Positions 62,842 through 64,000 of a stretch of 64,000 bases of DNA are shown piece by piece. The stretch's first letter is position 1. Each line of letters begins with the position of its first letter. The position numbers and the translations under genes were made by a program. This stretch comes from Salegentibacter holothuriorum (GTDB lineage Bacteria; Bacteroidota; Bacteroidia; Flavobacteriales; Flavobacteriaceae). Location of the stretch: contig NZ_FUYY01000002.1 of the NCBI RefSeq assembly GCF_900168045.1, positions 372,001 through 436,000 of the forward strand, in the 5' to 3' direction. The notes below the pieces were generated by a model. That model saw only the letters and a list, made by a program, of their open reading frames with translations, did no database searches and was not told where the DNA came from.

Positions 62842-62930
62842 AAAATCGTGATCCTGAAATAAATTCAGGATCACGATTTTGATAAGCAAATTTCATGTTA
62901 GAAGCTGAAACGAGTTCAGCTTAAAGACAG
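62842..62930. repeat. Family 2 palindromic repeat, copy 4, with terminator-like hairpin
   Basis: AAAATCGTGATCCTGAA (62842-62858) and TTCAGGATCACGATTTT (62864-62880) form a perfect 17-bp stem with loop ATAAA, the strongest hairpin in the window. AAGCTGAAACGAGTTCAGCTT follows. It probably ends the asparaginase transcript. Confidence 0.8.
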
Positions 62931-62976
62931 CCAACTTTTTAGACAGCCACTTTCTTTTAACGGAAATTTAAATATT

Positions 62977-63012
62977 GTTAGTTCGGAATCTTCAGAACTA
63001 ACCCTACTTTTG
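62977..63012 (+). promoter_or_regulatory. Operator and promoter of the phospholipase gene
   Basis: GTTAGTTC (62977-62984) and GAACTAAC (62995-63002) are perfect 8-bp inverted arms ten bases apart, and three inner base pairs extend the palindrome. A TACTTTTG -7 box starts three bases later (63005-63012). A repressor bound here would cover the -33 region. A matching element precedes the next gene. Confidence 0.65.
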
Positions 63013-63037
63013 CACGTTATTCTAAAATCATAGAAAA

Positions 63038-63880
63038 ATGAAAAACAGGGTCTGCTTTCTTCTATTAATAATTTTCACTTTTACTATGAGTGAAGCTTAT
63101 TCTCAAAGATTATCCCGAGAAAAGATAAATGATACTTTAGAAAAAATGCCCGTGTTTTCTATACATAAAGATAATTATTTTGTTACCGGCATTTCCACAA
63201 GCGAGGAGATCTCATCAGAAACTGCAGATGCCAAATATCAAATTAGTTTTAAAGCACTACTTACCCGAAATACTTTACCATTTGATACTCACTTGTTTCT
63301 CACCTATACTCAAAAGGCATTTTGGAATATTTACAAATTCTCAAGTCCCTTTCAGGAGATCAACTTTAAACCGGGTATTGCTCTTGGTAAACCCATTTAT
63401 AACCGTAAAAATCATTTAGCGGGAATGGCATATTTACAAGTGGAACACGAATCTAATGGACGGGACAGTATATATTCCAGAAGCTGGAATAGAATTTCCC
63501 TGGGGTATCACACTGCTTTAAGTAAAAAAATTCTTTTAAGTGTTAAAGCCTGGATTCCTTTTAAATACAAAAAGGATAATCCAGATTTATTGGAGTATGT
63601 GGGCTATGGGAAATTAAATCTTACTTATAATTTTATTCCCAATAAGCTACTTCTAGATCTTATGTTGCTAAAAGGCACTAAAGATTGGAATGGTACCGTA
63701 CGTACACGCTTAATGTATAAACCTTTTAATTCTTCTAATATTTATTTAATGATGGAGTGGTTCAAAGGAAACTCTGAAAGTCTTCTCAATTATGAAGAAA
63801 ATCGGAGTATGATTCGTGCCGGGTTTGTACTAAAATCTGATGAACTTAATTTCCTGAAATCATTACCAGACGTGCTTTAA
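63038..63880 (+). CDS. pldA: Outer-membrane phospholipase A (OMPLA-like)
   Basis: This 280-residue protein has a signal peptide (to about YSQ23) and beta-barrel alternation throughout. The catalytic triad residues His137, Ser139 and Asn151 lie in VEHESNGRDSIYSRSWNRIS. The +2 and +14 spacing equals that of E. coli PldA. The calcium-dependent enzyme hydrolyses phospholipids in the outer leaflet of the outer membrane. It sits 26 bases behind a promoter with an operator-like palindrome. Downstream, after 71 bases, a gene with the same operator type begins, which suggests co-regulation. Confidence 0.9.
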   Translation: MKNRVCFLLLIIFTFTMSEAYSQRLSREKINDTLEKMPVFSIHKDNYFVTGISTSEEISSETADAKYQISFKALLTRNTLPFDTHLFLTYTQKAFWNIYKFSSPFQEINFKPGIALGKPIYNRKNHLAGMAYLQVEHESNGRDSIYSRSWNRISLGYHTALSKKILLSVKAWIPFKYKKDNPDLLEYVGYGKLNLTYNFIPNKLLLDLMLLKGTKDWNGTVRTRLMYKPFNSSNIYLMMEWFKGNSESLLNYEENRSMIRAGFVLKSDELNFLKSLPDVL

Positions 63881-63898
63881 CAAATATTTAAACCTACA

Positions 63899-63933
63899 CA
63901 GTTCTGTTTATTCGGAACCAAACATTAATTTCG
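63899..63933 (+). promoter_or_regulatory. Operator and promoter of the gene at the right edge
   Basis: AGTTC-N10-GAACCAA (63900-63921) has the same arms, spacing and orientation as the phospholipase operator. A TAATTTCG box (63926-63933), one base from TAnnTTTG, begins about seven bases after the GAAC arm. The start codon follows at 63952. Confidence 0.55.
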
Positions 63934-63951
63934 CGGCTTCAAAAGAAAAGA

Positions 63952-64000
63952 ATGAATAAACCAGACTTAGAAAAAGAAAAAACCCGCCTTATTGAAAAAC
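63952..64000 (+). CDS. Start of a gene cut by the window edge, possibly a transcriptional regulator
   Basis: Only 16 codons are visible, reading MNKPDLEKEKTRLIEK. The lysine/glutamate-rich opening and the operator upstream are compatible with a GbsR/MarR-type regulator that controls itself and the phospholipase gene. With so few residues the family assignment is a guess from context. Confidence 0.5.
   Translation, partial: MNKPDLEKEKTRLIEK

Overview
This 64 kb window is chromosomal DNA from a member of the Bacteroidota, very probably a marine Flavobacteriaceae of the Gramella / Salegentibacter / Zunongwangia type. The case rests on five things: AT-rich DNA; TAnnTTTG promoter boxes in place of sigma70 -10 boxes; a complete Bat (moxR-DUF58-batABCDE) operon; SusB-type GH97, DUF4382 and DUF3298-type lipoproteins; and several flavobacterial hypothetical families. 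The genus is inferred from gene content, not proven.

Layout. 1-9.9 kb: the end of a large outer-membrane fusion protein, a sulfur cluster (SQR, TusE/DsrC-like, DsrE-like), a polytopic membrane protein, a hemerythrin-like protein and a GH97 alpha-glucosidase. 10-17.5 kb: a DUF998 protein, then aceE-aceF-lpd for pyruvate dehydrogenase. 17.6-19.7 kb: an acyl-CoA dehydrogenase-like protein and a PnuC-family (probably PnuT thiamine) transporter under a TPP riboswitch, then tRNA-Arg(CCT). 19.8-30.5 kb: secreted proteins and lipoproteins, a DUF3095 protein, M28 and S9 peptidases, a class V aminotransferase-like protein and a transsulfuration enzyme. 30.5-34.7 kb: small enzymes and a DMT permease. 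34.8-41.9 kb: housekeeping genes yicC-gmk-nadD, gpsA, pheS and cvpA. 41.9-43.9 kb: a SulP transporter and a small secreted protein. 44-53.4 kb: the nine-kilobase Bat operon. 53.5-59.1 kb: a DUF4382 lipoprotein, an SDR, an AlbA_2-domain protein coupled to a PPP-type phosphatase, an acyl-ACP desaturase and a YkvA protein. 59.4-64 kb: an ALDH7-type dehydrogenase, 3-hydroxyanthranilate dioxygenase, an asparaginase-type Ntn hydrolase, an OMPLA-like phospholipase A and the first codons of a further gene.

The intergenic DNA is unusually structured. Repeat family 1 (three small palindromes built on CGAGGC-AA-GCCTCG and CTCGATTATCGAG) occurs six times and always lies 5' of a gene; one copy fills the P3 region of the TPP riboswitch. 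Family 2 (palindromes around TCCTGAA-N5-TTCAGGA) occurs four times and always lies 3' of a gene. Two promoters at the right edge share an operator-like GTTC-N10-GAAC element at nearly the same distance from the -7 box. This links the phospholipase gene to the gene cut by the window end, which may be its regulator.

No CRISPR array, rRNA, intact insertion sequence, prophage or recognised defence island is visible. The most unusual items are the outer-membrane protein with an atypical-kinase-like motif set, the repeat-invaded TPP riboswitch, the paired operators, the compact sulfur cluster, the duplicated NPPHGEP motif lipoprotein and a probable one-base frame break in a membrane protein gene.
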